Assembly (NCBI GenBank): GCA_023078685.1
Contig: JALGAS010000012.1
Location: forward strand, 930,001 to 994,000
Length of the DNA stretch: 64,000 bases
Source: Neopestalotiopsis rosae
Taxonomy: Eukaryota; Ascomycota; Sordariomycetes; Amphisphaeriales; Sporocadaceae
Direction of reading: 5' to 3'
In this document: in pieces, positions 36,201 through 49,300 of the stretch
Numbering within the stretch: position 1 is the first letter of the stretch
How the letters are laid out: each line of letters begins with the position of its first letter
Program-made: the position numbers and the translations under genes
The notes under the pieces: model-generated
The model's database searches: none
Told to the model about the DNA's origin: nothing
Seen by the model: the letters and a program-made list of their open reading frames with translations, nothing else

Positions 36201-39200
36201 GGCTCAGGAATCCACGGATGTGTTACTAGAAATATTCGAGAACATTGACGACCCCGATGCGTATTATGGTCTTCAAGACGGGACAGACTTGAGCAACATT
36301 CTTGCCCGACTCGAGTACGAGAATGATGGAGCAAAAAGTCTTGCTTTCCGAGGTGCGCAATTTGACAGTCATACACGAAAGCGAGATGTGGCTGTCAGAT
36401 CGGACGAGCGCCAACTCGTGAAAACTCTCAACACTCTTGGCTTATCGGGCTTGTCTCACTCTTTGCTACAGGCTCAACAAGGCCACGATGGAACATCTGT
36501 GGCTGTCGACTCCACTTTCATCAATGCCCGACGCCTCGAGATATGGGATCTGCCTGTGCCAGCATCTACGGAAAGCCCTTCTGTAGCGTTGTACAAGGCC
36601 TACCAGGGGTGCAATCAGGCAGCCACAAATGAGAGAGTAGTGAACGCCATACACGGAGGCTTCCATCAGGTGATGCAAAACTTGGTCACCAGCGATGCTA
36701 CCACTTCACATATTCGAAGTAATCTCAACACACTCGCAGCATTGACAGAAATGGATGATGCGCTGAATATATCGTCTGCGTCTGGGCTCAATGACCTTTT
36801 ATCTACCTTTGATACACGGCTGCATTGGATGAACAGCGGAAGGTAAGTCTAAGCTCTTAAACCTCCAACACTGCAATGTAACGAGAGACTAATTGATCCA
36901 AGATATGACAACGTCAGTCACTTGCTGTCTACCCGCTGGACAACATTAAGCATGCTTGGCAAGAGCATCCAGGCGCAACCTAGAGGCGACCTCAATCTTC
37001 GAGAAACCAAGCTAATCGAGGCACAATCACTCCTCTCATCGTCCAAAGTATACAGGTTTCACTCAGCACACCAGGAGTCTCTCAACATTGCGACCTCTCT
37101 CAATGATTCCATCGTTCAAGCTGCCGACTTGGGCCTAGCCATTGACGCGGCTGCTAGGATAGAGGTGGCCCATTCTCTGTGGGACCATGGAGAGATGGTG
37201 TCATCGATTCGCATGCTGCAAAGCGTATCTGATGACTCGGATCTCAAAAAGCAAGATATTGAAGTCCGACGAAGCGACCTTCTTGCTGAAATTGGACATC
37301 AGGTCTCTGTGGCGCGGTTGGAAAAACCAGAAAGTATCCAGCGAAACTATCTGCAACCAGCTCTCAAGGATCTCAAGGGAAAGATTGACGGGCCGGAAGC
37401 AGGCAAAGTGTATCATCAATTCGCCCGATTCTGTGATGAGCAACTTCAAAATCCCGATGGACTGGAAGATCTAGCGCGTCTTCAACACCTCAAACAAGGC
37501 AAGAGTGACGAGGTTGCGCAGTTACAACAGATTGTGAGGAATGCCAAAAATGACGACCAAAAGCGACGAGCACAGAACCATCTAGTCAAAGCAAAGCAGT
37601 GGCTGGAACTAGATGACCAAGAGCTTCGTCGCGTGGAGCAAAGTCGAAGCGAATTCGTACGGCTTAGTCTGGAAAACTACCTCCTTTCGCTTACTGCCTC
37701 CGATGAACACAACAATGACGCTCTCCGTTTCACGGCTCTGTGGCTCGAACGCGCTGGCGATGATTACACGAGCGAAGCTATCAAGAAACACATTGAAAAG
37801 GTGCCAACTCGAAAATTTGCCACCTTAATGAATCAGCTCACTTCAAGACTCATCGATCGGCCACACCTTTTCCAAAAGCTTCTTCTTGAACTCATTTACC
37901 GAATCTGTCTAGATCATCCATATCACGGCATGTATCAGGTGTGGTCGGGAACGAAATCGCGGACCAACAAGGAGGATGACGTTGCGGTCCTTCGACAGAA
38001 AGCCACGGAGAGGATCGCAAAAAGGCTGTCGCAAAACCCGGAAGTGTCTGACAAATGGCGCGCTATTGACAAGACAAACAAGTCATACCACTTACTGGCG
38101 GTTGATCGAAACGAGTCTAAATACAAGGCTGGACAGAAGATGCCAATCAAGGACGTGGCACCTGGTAACAAGCTTGTCATGGACCTGAGAGAATACCGAA
38201 TCCCACCCCCAACTCTCCAAATCGAGCTTGTAGCTGATCGAGACTATTCTAAAGTACCTCTTGTTGCCAAGGTTGACCCATCCATGTCCATCGCCTCTGG
38301 CGTGAGCGCTCCCAAAATCATCACGCTTGTTGGAAGCGACGGCAAACGCTACAAACAACTGGTCAAGGGTGGAAGCGACGACTTGCGCCAGGACGCCATC
38401 ATGGAGCAAGTCTTTGCTGCAGCCTCATCTGTGTTGAAACTGCATCGATCTACGCAGCAGCGTAACCTGGGCATTCGAACTTACAAGGTCTTACCTTTGA
38501 CGGCTTCTTCCGGTCTCATTGAATTTGTTCCCAACACGACTCCTCTGCACGAGTATCTCATGCCAGCACATGAGCGTTATCATCCCAAAGATCTCAAAGG
38601 CTCAAGCTGCCGCAAGGAGATATCACAAGTGCAAAGCAAATCGGTCGAGACAAGATTGGCAACTTTCAAGAGGGTCATGGACAGGTTTCAGCCTGTAATG
38701 CGCTATTTTTTCATGGAATATTTTGTCGATCCAGACGAGTGGTACACCAAGCGAACCAATTACACAAGGACAACGGCAGCAATCTCTATACTTGGCCATG
38801 TTCTTGGCCTTGGTGATCGCCATGGCCATAATATTCTCCTAGACACAGTAACTGGTGAGGTTGTCCACATTGACTTGGGTGTCGCGTTCGAAATGGGCCG
38901 TGTGCTCCCCGTGCCCGAGCTGGTACCATTCCGGCTAACACGCGATATCGTGGACGGTATGGGCGTGACTAAGACTGAGGGCATTTTCCGTCGCTGTTGT
39001 GAGTTTACGCTCGATGCATTGCGTGAGGAGACCTACTCAATAATGACAATCCTGGACGTGTTGCGTTACGATCCCCTGTACTCTTGGTCAATTAGTCCGG
39101 TCAGAATGGCAAAGCTTCAAGATACGAGGCGTGATGAGGAAACTGGAGCTGATGCAGCTGCCGAGAGTGTACTAGATCTCAAGAAGAAAGCAGCCGGCGG

Positions 39201-39363
39201 TCTGGTCAATGAGCCTAGTGAGGCCGACAGAGCTCTCGAAGTTGTGAGGAAGAAGTTGAGCAAGACGCTGAGTGTTACCGCCACGGTCAATGATCTCATC
39301 AATCAGGCGGTGGACGAAAGAAATCTTGCGGTTCTTTACTCTGGCTGGGCTGCCTATGCCTAG
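30215..39363 (+). CDS. TEL1: ATM-type checkpoint and telomere-length kinase Tel1
   Basis: Seven exons: 30215–30275, 30332–30379, 30426–30468, 30520–31914, 31977–32317, 32369–36842, 36903–39363; 2940 residues, the expected size. The kinase senses DNA double-strand breaks with Mre11–Rad50–Xrs2/Nbs1 and maintains telomeres. Three tiny first exons supply an N-terminal TAN-like helix (DRLHALDNLIFLF). A long HEAT solenoid follows, then a FAT domain (about 2120–2500). The PI3K-like kinase domain contains KGGSDDLRQD, the catalytic loop GLGDRHGHN (D2759) and HIDLGVAFE (D2778). The C-terminal FATC (last 33 residues) ends VLYSGWAAYA. GVTKTEGIFRRCCE after the kinase core is the Tel1/ATM form, which separates it from Mec1/ATR. 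All catalytic residues are intact. Exon 1 placement is the least certain part. Confidence 0.95.
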
Positions 39364-39511
39364 ATGACGCAGACTTATAGTTGCACATGCAGCGAGGGTC
39401 CTGCTTCTGCGATCTCAGCTTTGAAGCCATCATATAGAAAATACACCAAAACATGTTTATTTGACAAAGCTGCAACTCAGGACACGAACTTGATCTCTTG
39501 TGCATTTAATA

Positions 39512-40399
39512 TCAACTCATTACCGTCAATGTGTGCACGTAACGTATCTTTCCCCCTTCCACACGAAACTCATGGCTGTCAGGAAGGCTGTCTGCAAACG
39601 TCATAAACATGTCGACGCTTCCTTTGGCTTCGTCAATAACGTAGCGCCGATTTGTGTTCTTGACACCACTGGGGATGCCAACATCACACCGATCAGTCGC
39701 TTCACCCTTACCAGTGTACTTTTGAAAGTCAGCTTGAAGTTCGATTTGGCGTCCTCGAAAATTGAGATGGATGGGATGGAAGAGGAGTTAAGCTGGTAGA
39801 TTCGAAGTACTTACTGAACCACCTTCGAGTCGTGCACATGGCTGGCCCCACGGCACAACGACACTCTTGTTGTTGAAAATATCGGCATAAGCATCGGCGG
39901 CGGCCTGGATGACGGCGCGTGTGTCCCTCTGCGCCTCGGGGATCTCGTCCCATTTTTCCTGCGACGCCCACTTGAGCGTGCCTGCCACGTCAAATAGCCA
40001 GTCACCCTTGTCAGTCACGAGCGTCTCGATTTTGTTGATACTGCTGCCACCTGGCGCAAAGTACATTTGCGTTCCCGTGACGGATGGGTGCTTGGTGTCG
40101 GTGATAATGAGCTCAAGATAGGTTGAGCAGGCCGTCGTGTCATGGAGACTGTGGTTGTGGGCTACTGCCAAGGCTTGTGAAAGAATGCCCTTGCTTAGAT
40201 CGGCCTCCTTGAAGTTCTCCGTGTACGCTGTCTGGGCAGTGACGGGCATCAGCTTTGTGGCGTCTCCTGCAATCTGCGCTGCAATGTAGTTATCGGTAGC
40301 TGCCTGCAGTGTATCAAGCTCACAGGTGACACGTCTAGAGAGAGGACTGGCAAAGGCAATAGCCATGAAGCCTGTCGAGAGGGTGGTTCTGATGAACAT
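39512..40399 (-). CDS. Secreted DUF8021-type protein
   Basis: Two exons on the minus strand, 40399–39815 and 39718–39512 (intron 96 bp, GTAAGT…AAAAG), giving 263 residues. An N-terminal signal peptide is evident (hydrophobic residues 3–18, then SPLSRR). The body matches the fungal DUF8021 pattern: Cys-containing TTACSTYLELIITD, GTQMYFAPG, KIETLVTDKGDWLFD, AVIQAAADAYADIFNN, VPWGQPCARLEGG, then in exon 2 DRCDVGIPSGV and NRRYVIDE…FRVEGGKIRYVHTL. The fold is probably SnoaL/NTF2-like (inference). Four Cys are likely disulfide-bonded. The function is unknown; such proteins are common in secretomes of plant- and insect-associated fungi. A TATA-like palindrome lies about 210 bp upstream. Confidence 0.87.
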
Positions 40400-40607
40400 T
40401 TTGCAGTTTGAACCTGTTCACGTTCACAATGATGGCAGTAAGTGATGTTGGGGAGGATTGTTTCATGAGATTCTCGTCCACAGAGTCAATGTGGCTCTTA
40501 AGTATGCCACTATGTTGCTATCATACAAGTGCCGAAGAGGCGTATTTAGCCAAGAACAGTTGGAGTATTGCCAAATCAATCCCACATATAGAGCATCTCT
40601 GCCGGCT

Positions 40608-40615
40608 TATATAAG
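40608..40615 (-). promoter_or_regulatory. Putative TATA box in a palindrome, upstream of the DUF8021 gene
   Basis: TTATATAA lies inside CTTATATAAG (a perfect 10-bp palindrome), itself flanked by CCGG on both sides (40602–40619). It sits about 210 bp upstream of the start codon at 40399 on the minus strand, plausible for a fungal core promoter with a long leader. Confidence 0.45.
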
Positions 40616-41140
40616 TCCGGTACCTCATTTAGTGCTTATCGGCCATTGGATGCTCGTAACATCTGGACTGTCGAAGCGGGGAGATGTCTATTGATGGCGC
40701 CGACATTGCGAGCAGAAGGAAAGTCGATTTGAATTGTGGCTGCGAGGTGAATCTTGCTCAATAACATTTATTTGTCTTCTTTGCCGGCTTGTCTTGATCG
40801 TGTGATATGGTGATTCTCTCGTTTGATAGTGTTCATGTAATTCCGTCACCGCTTGATAACATGGTAGTTTACACCAGACTGTATGCATACGTTTCTTTAT
40901 TCATACATGTATGCCAATCGAGTTGCTTCAATCTAGCTACGAGACTTGACATCAAGTATGCAAGCGCAACTACCCTAGATCAGAATGTAGCCATTTAGAG
41001 AATATACATGACTATTCCATCGTTCTATCTTTCACTCATAAATCATCAGATCTCATCCTCCACGCACACTCAATTTCCCACATAATGTTATCATCCAGAA
41101 ACACGCACCGTGCCTCTGGAGTCCACACCTGTAACAACTC
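40616..41140. other. Intergenic between DUF8021 gene and agmatinase-like gene
   Basis: Contains the promoter of the DUF8021 gene and the 3' flank of the agmatinase-like gene. No further supported feature. Confidence 0.4.
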
Positions 41141-42462
41141 TCACAGCTCGTCGCGTCCTTCAACCGTGCTCTCGGCAACTCTTGCCATACCTTCACGGCC
41201 CTTCTTAACCATGCTGCTCAGGACCTCGAACACAACTTGAGCACCAGCCAGCGCCGTCTCCTCTCCAGCTCCCTGGTACGCAGGGCTGACCTCGACAACA
41301 TCAGCACCAACCAGGTTGAGGCCCTCGATGCCGCGAAGGACACGAATAAGCTCACGGGTCGTCCAGCCACCGGGCTCGGGGGTACCGGTGCCAGGAGCAA
41401 AAGCCGGGTCAAGCACGTCAATATCGAGGCTGAGGTAGACGGGATCCTCAGTGCCAAGGGTCTCCATGATGGAGCGGATAACACCAGCGGTGCCGAGGTC
41501 GTCCATGTCGTCGGCGCTGATGCGCTTCCAATTTTGTGCCGTGTCGTCATCGTAGTCGCTGAAGTCGTCGCCTGAAAGCCTCGTACGGAGGCCGGCGTGT
41601 ACGTTGGGCTTGGTCGTCACGTTGGACACGAGACCCTCGTTGCCCGCAAGCCAGAACATGGAGCCGTGGTTAAAGTGAGCCTGTTTGCTCTCCCATGCTG
41701 ATGGATACTTGGCTGGGTGCCACGTGTCGAGGTGGGCATCAAAGTGCAAAACCCGGAGGTTGGGATAGTACGGCCTCAGCGCTCGCAAAGCCGGCAGTGC
41801 CAGACTGTGGTCGCCGCCGAGCGTGATCAGCTTGGGCTTGCTGTGCACCTGCGAGAGGGGAGGGCGAGAGCCAAGCTCGGTGAAGGCAGCTGTCATCTGT
41901 TCCAAGGCCACAGCATTATCGATGGGGACAACGGGAATGTCGCCACAGTCCAAGATGGTAGCCCAGTTTTGATACGGGTTGATATTGGCACGCGGATTGA
42001 AGCCTCTGAAGGACGTTTGCCGCGAGCTGGCGTGACGGATTGCGCGAGGTCCAAAGCGAGCGCCTTGATGCCACGACAATATTGATTAGCTACATTTGCC
42101 TCTTTTTTGTCCCAATTATCTATAACATACCGGGACGATAGCTGACGGCAGTGTCAAATGGAGCGCCAATGATAGCGATATCGAACAACTCGCTCGGAGT
42201 GGTCAAACACTTGACATATTTCAGGTGAGCAAAGGAACCAATCCCGGTGAAACCCCACTATTAAAGACAACAAGTTAGTGGTCACTCAGTGGCAGTTTTC
42301 CTTGTAACTGGAAGTTGAACATACCTCGACTCCCCATTTCCTTTCCAAGTCATCGAGCTCCTCTTGGCTCCAGTGTTTCAGTTCCTGGCCATGGCCGCCA
42401 CAAGCTCCGACTAGAGCCGTGTGGTAGCTCAAGGCCAATCCGAGGAGGGTCGTCAGCTTCAT
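41141..42462 (-). CDS. Agmatinase/arginase-family enzyme with signal peptide and C-terminal RDEL
   Basis: Three exons on the minus strand: 42462–42325, 42257–42131, 42063–41141; introns 67 bp each; 395 residues. The ureohydrolase fold hydrolyses agmatine or related guanidino compounds with a binuclear Mn centre. Metal-ligand motifs are complete: [14 protein letters not shown] and [22 protein letters not shown]; the SpeB-type GAPFDT and [13 protein letters not shown] are also present. The first 20 residues ([20 protein letters not shown]) form a signal peptide, so the enzyme enters the secretory pathway. A start 16 codons upstream (42510) would only lengthen the hydrophobic lead. The protein ends in GRDEL, a KDEL/HDEL-type ER-retrieval signal. 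Expected substrate is agmatine-like; secreted fungal members are poorly characterised. Confidence 0.92.
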
Positions 42463-43911
42463 TTGAATGGTGATAATGAAGAACAGAAAAAGAAAGAAAT
42501 GAAGAGACAACTATGTGCTCACTTGTTGAGTCAGAGCGAACGGGTATCTATATACACATACTATCGCCGAATCAGGCGCGTTGCGTCTCAATGTCTACAT
42601 AGCTCGTGGGGTCGCTCGTTTGACCTCTTGGCAAGCCTCTTACCAATTGCAGCAGTTCTAACCAGGGAAACTCCAACGGCGGCCGGCCAGCAACCGGCGT
42701 CGCTCGGCCCCAGTGCCGTAGGCAGGAAACATGGAGAAATGCTACCAGATAAAAGTGGTCCGGTATCGTATGATTGGTTAGAATTTTCAATGACCGCAAC
42801 GAAAGCGCGCGAGTCGGTCTGCGGATAACTTGCCTGTTGCATAGGTAGTCTGGTGGTCTGGGTAGACTTGGTAGAAAAAGATAATAAGATGGTGTCAGCT
42901 ATCACGTGCGGCTAGATCCGAGCTGCAGCAGTGGTCAGTCTGTCGCATGTATGGAATACCAGTAGACGCTTTACATCTGTAGTGATCCCTTCTTTGAAGG
43001 AAGACGAGTTTGATTTTGCATATAATCTCGTGAATAACGGTTTCTTATTCTATACAACGAGTGGGCTTCTTGACCTAAAGGCCTCGACATTCCCAGATCG
43101 GCTCCTGCTTCAACAAACCATCGTGGTGACCAGATGAGAGAAAGCATTGCGAATACAAAAGCCCTGAGCCCTCTAAAAGCATGAGTTTCTATCTATCTAT
43201 TCACGCAAACAGCAAGGAAAACTGAACATGGTACTTCCGGGCAGCCGGGGATTCTTTCGAACGTCTACAGGAACAGATGGCAATGTTTAAAGGGCTCAAT
43301 ACATGGGGGGACACAATCAACCTGAATTCAATGCACTCCAAATCGCCAAATCGAGTCCTATCAAAGTCATTTGCCAGACATGTATAGATATTCCCTCGCA
43401 AACCTGTCCCCAGAGTTGTTGAATAAAGCACGGCAAGAAACGAGAACTAATCTTCGGGAAGGTGGGGGAATAAGTTGATGTGCCCTAAACAAATAAACCA
43501 AAAGCGGACACATGCTGCAGGAACAGTCAGCGGTCAGCCAAGTACCATAGACCTGCTGTCAGGCTTGTCAAGACTCTTTCAAAGAACCACCGCTTCACTA
43601 TTCTCGTGCTTTGGCCTGCCTGGCCGTCATAAGTTACAGATCTCACGTGAGCACATCCAAGCGGTCCGGAAGTTTCGCCAGTCCTTTGCTGGAGAAAGAA
43701 AGCTTCCCATGGTCAATGGTGAGTTGCCGGCCATTTCCACATGTCGCTCGAATTTTTTCCTCTCCGCAAGTCCAGATCGCTGTGATCAAGAGCAAAGTTT
43801 CCGAAGCCGGGGGGTATCATACTGCCTCAGATCCTCTAAGCCGCTGCCGTGATCCACATCCATACGTTGTGGCTGATCCCCAACTGGGGTTCCTGCCAGA
43901 AGGGGGAGACT
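42463..43911. other. Intergenic region (promoter of agmatinase-like gene; 3' flank of CDC42)
   Basis: 1.45 kb. The left part must contain the agmatinase-like promoter and the right part the CDC42 3' UTR. A run of G (GGGGGG) occurs near 43305. Open frames here are short and resemble nothing. Confidence 0.45.
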
Positions 43912-45004
<1,093 letters not shown>

Positions 45005-45186
45005 TTTGTCTAGGTAGTTTGGATGCGCTCTGGTCGAGCGGCGAGGACTCGATGCGGAAGGGGTACGGGGGCGAGTTGTAAAGTATCTATTCGAGTCGAG
45101 TCGGGGGGAGGATCCAAAGTGGTTGAGCTTCCCGTTATCGTCTTTTGGTGGTGCTAACTACGGTAGTAGAGTGGCAGCTGGAGATG

Positions 45187-45202
45187 GGCAGGCAGGCAGG
45201 CA
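45187..45202. repeat. (GGCA)4 microsatellite
   Basis: Four perfect GGCA units, about 180 bp upstream of the CDC42 start, within the likely 5' leader/promoter. Confidence 0.8.
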
Positions 45203-46315
45203 GCTGGAGAGCGGCACACAGGAGTTCGCCGGGGGAGTGGACCGATAAACTCAGCCAAGCGCCAACTTTTTCGAGGTTGTTGCCCGCCGATCGGTGTTTC
45301 GACAGGTTTGTTGTTGCTCGCTGGGGACCTGCAAGGGAATCGGACGAGAGATCGTAGGTAGGTCAAGGTAGTAGGTACGGAGTAGTAGGGTATCTAATGG
45401 GAAAATGGAGAATCGGCAGAGGAGGGGGGGGTGGCCCTGAGGCGGTGTTTTATCGGCTGGTCTGGCTCAATTTGTATGATACGCGCAGTTCAATGCTCGC
45501 GAGAAAAGGAGTTGGTCAGAATTGATATTGGACCTTTCTGTCTTTGCAGAATTCCGGGCCGCGAAGAAAAAGAAGTTGCAAGAAAAAAATAATGAATAAC
45601 TGAAATTCCGAAAAGTGACGCGATCTGATTGGTAGTATCGTCGGTCTGGAACGAAGAGAAGGATGGTGTTGCAGGATATAGGGAGAGGACGGGGGAGGGA
45701 AGGGGACTGGAAATTGTGTTTGGCTTGGCTCAAATACGTCGTCGTAGGTATCGACCTATGCCAGGAGAAGGCAGGTAGGCACTGTAGGTAGACAGTTGGT
45801 GGGTTTGGCGAGTGATGGAAGCGGGCACCAGTCGCCAAAAAGATTGCTGATTGATTGATTACCACGCAAGAGCGAGGGAAGGAGGGGAAAAAAAAAAAGA
45901 CCTTTTTTTCAATGATGATGAAATGCCAGGATTTTTGCCCGTTTCCTGTTCCAGTTCTCTACCTAATGCAGGGACAGTGTGAAGCCGGAGCTGGAGGCTT
46001 ATTAGGTCAGGCAGGTTCTCTATTCTATGTGTCGTTGCTTAAACTTGGGTCGGAACTAGCAAAGCTCGCTGGACCCTAGGTAGCTGGAAATGTCATGGGA
46101 AAATCGAAGGCGGCATTGGGAAGGGAGCACCGCCGACCAGGCATGGCAGTCAGTCAATCGGACAGGCACACAGGCAGCGCCAGCTGCTAGAAAGTCCTTG
46201 AACGGCTATGAACTCGAACGGGCATGAAAATGGAGATGGCTGTTGACAATGGATTGCAGTGACTGGGAATCGCGCCTGTGCGTTTTGTAGCTACCAGCTG
46301 CATGCCATGAATGAC

Positions 46316-46335
46316 GGGGGGAGGGGGGAGGGGGG
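46316..46335 (+). repeat. Three G6 runs separated by single A (G-quadruplex-like)
   Basis: G6-A-G6-A-G6 on the plus strand. Six-base runs can be split to give four or more G3 stacks, so a G-quadruplex is possible. It lies 1.3 kb upstream of CDC42. Confidence 0.75.
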
Positions 46336-49300
46336 AAACCAGACCAGTATTCCGTACCAGGACCAGGCCAGAACAGGACCTGGACCAGACCACAATGAGG
46401 CCTGTGACGAGCTTGGGGGAAGGAAGGCAATTCACGAAAAGGAACTCGGAGTGCTTTGGTCTCTGCGCGTGCTAGGATCTGGTTTATTTGATTGATTGCT
46501 TGATTGGAACTGGATGGTCGCAGCCCAGAAGGCCCCCAGCTCGATGGGTACCTATCTACCAAGGAGCGCTGAGTGATGGGTGCCGGGGGCTTCAAAGGCG
46601 GATGAATATGCGACTAAGCGACTTGTGCGACAAAAAGTACACTAGGTTAGAGGAAATTGACTTTTTTTTCACTCCTCAACTGTTTTCTTTTTTGTCTGCT
46701 TTTCACTTCCTTCTTCGAGTATTTCAAGTAATGCGATGCGAGGTGCTGTGATATTGATGTCCCGATTTCTCTCTTGTTGCGAATGAGAATAAGCATAGTT
46801 TCAATCTAGATAGTGGATCAGAATTGTTTTGTTGGTTCTAACATGGGGCTCCCTCCTGATCTCTACAGTAATACATGACTGACAAGATTGAACTGTATTC
46901 TATTCAACATTACCCAGCGGGAACAGGAATTACATCCTCTCGAAAGGGAATGTCAAGAGCTGCTGTCATACTCAGGAAGAAACCCAAAGATGTACCGCAA
47001 TCTGAAAAGGCACGTACGACCTACAATGACTCCAAGGGTGGTTTTTATCTGAAAGGTCGTTGTGTATTCCAGGGTCCAGGAGGTACCTCCAGCTGGGCGC
47101 TGATGACGGTAATGAACGAAGCTCAATGCTGCTGCATGCGATTAGTACTAATGAGTATCTCGTATAACATTGTTGTACTTGCTAGTAGGGTCGGGTCTGC
47201 GCTCCTCTGTCCTGAAACTTATACACAGATCTGGAATGCAGTGGGATTCCAAAGGCCTGATCGTGAAAATGCGTACCACATCGTCCCGAGTCTTGACTGG
47301 ATAGCTCAGGTACAAATGGAACCCAGTTACCTAACGGACTTGAGATGATCCTGAATAGACTGCTGCCGGCTCGTACTACGGTGCATGTTGGTATTGGGTC
47401 TTGGCCGCTGCAGTAGCCGCCGCCTGGCCTGTGTGCTAAACCGGCTTGCCCTTGTCCTTTTGTTGTGGTAGCTGATTCATGTGAAATGAGATTTGATCTG
47501 GGAAATATGTACACATGACAGTAAAAAAGAGCTGCGGGGGGACAACTAACTTTAGTCCATCTCCTACTTTCACCTACTTGACTGCTGTGGATCAGCCCTT
47601 GATAGTCAATGATCGTACTTGGACGGCATCATGTAGTTACGCATCATGAACTGTGTTATACGGGAATAAATACAAATTTTGAAGTCGGGAGAACTCATTA
47701 ACACCTCTATTAGAACATTAATGGAGATTGCGAAATGGTGAGAGCTCATTGCTGGGCGTGGCCGTTCCAAACTAGAAAACCGAAGCCTTCGAATGTCAAG
47801 ATCTGTTCGGCGCTACCTTGCTGTAATGCATAGTGGAAATTTGATGATTGAGAATTGTATGGAGATCAGGAACATGATCATACTATGTACGCAGCGATTT
47901 TGGAAGAGCAGCCGAGCTGTTACTATCAGTGTATCGCAGAATGGGCCATACCCGCAATGGTACTTGTAATATGTAGCGATCAAATGCCCGTTTTGTGTCC
48001 TTCGTACAAAGTATGTTCTGGTGGAACCACAATTGATGATTATGCCGGCGTACGCTCCAGATCCAACTTCAGATGGCCGATGGATGTGTGCTTCCTCGTC
48101 CGTTAGCTCGTACAGCGCGCCTAACATTACACTTGCATGAATTGCAGATAAGATGCTGGCTAGTGGTAGGCTAGAATGAAGAACACCTGCGTCCTTGTTC
48201 AGAAAGTTCATTGTGGTCAGGTTCGAAATATTTGACAGACCCCGGTTAGTACAAATGTTCTCGCAAAGGGACTTGGATATATACGAAGTACGCTTCTTCA
48301 GTCCACAACTGCAGCGTAAGGGTTCGCCAAAAGGATCGGATCTCAGAAGCTTGAAGTTGAGGCAGCCAGGCCTGTGAAATATTGTGCTCCATAGAATTTT
48401 ACTTTTCTATGCACGCTCGCCGTGGGCTCAATTCGCCGTTGTTTCTGTGTATGTAAAATTGCTTACTTCCAAGACCGGACTTCCCGTACATACTTTGAAT
48501 TATTCGCTTCACGTAGTATCAGCCTCGCTTGGACCCGAACTGGCCAGCGAGCCATTATCGCGTCGGTCGCTGGTAATATAAAGAGGTAGCAGCAGTCGCA
48601 GATTAGTGACCTCATGATGGTAACGAAATATTGCACCTCCATGTGCACAGTACATACAAGCAGCCATAAGCCGTGGTAGATACTGTCCTTGCATGCATGC
48701 ATCATCAAGACTAGGATTGGAAAAGCAGTTGTGGATCTTTGGTGCCTCGAGCGTCCGTACATGGCTGTAGGTAATGACCTCAAGAAGGGCGTGAACTACT
48801 GTATGCGCGATGTACGGTTCTCATCATGCAAAATACGTGCAGGGAAACTTGTTCTCCAGCTTGACCCTTTCTCAACTACTCACTGAGCGTTGAAGAGATC
48901 GCGTGCGTAAATCCAGTTATTTGTCAATGTAGAATATGTACTCCGTATATAAAACTGATCCTAGGTTCTGTCTGTTATGTTGTCACCCAAGCAGAGGTTG
49001 ATGCCCCAGTCCTGGACCGTAACACAAGGATGTCAAACTTATGTTTCTTTCCATAAAAGCGGTCGATCTCGTAAATTAGACCCTGCCGCGCACGTTGGGA
49101 TGACAGCCGTTAGCCAGCGACATGAGAAGGCTGAAATCTGCGGACTGCGCAGCATGTGGCCGTGATTCATGTGCTCAAGTGCATTTCATCTGCAGCTGGC
49201 CTTCATGATTGCCCAACTTGAGCTTTTGAGGACGCATAATTGGAAGCCAGTACAACCAATGAGGCGATATCAGGGTGATGTGTTCAACCGAGCCTCGATG

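Noticed and set aside
46875..47348. 157-codon plus-strand frame in the CDC42–VMA22 spacer
   Set aside because: No recognisable motif, no suitable splice context, composition near background; treated as chance.
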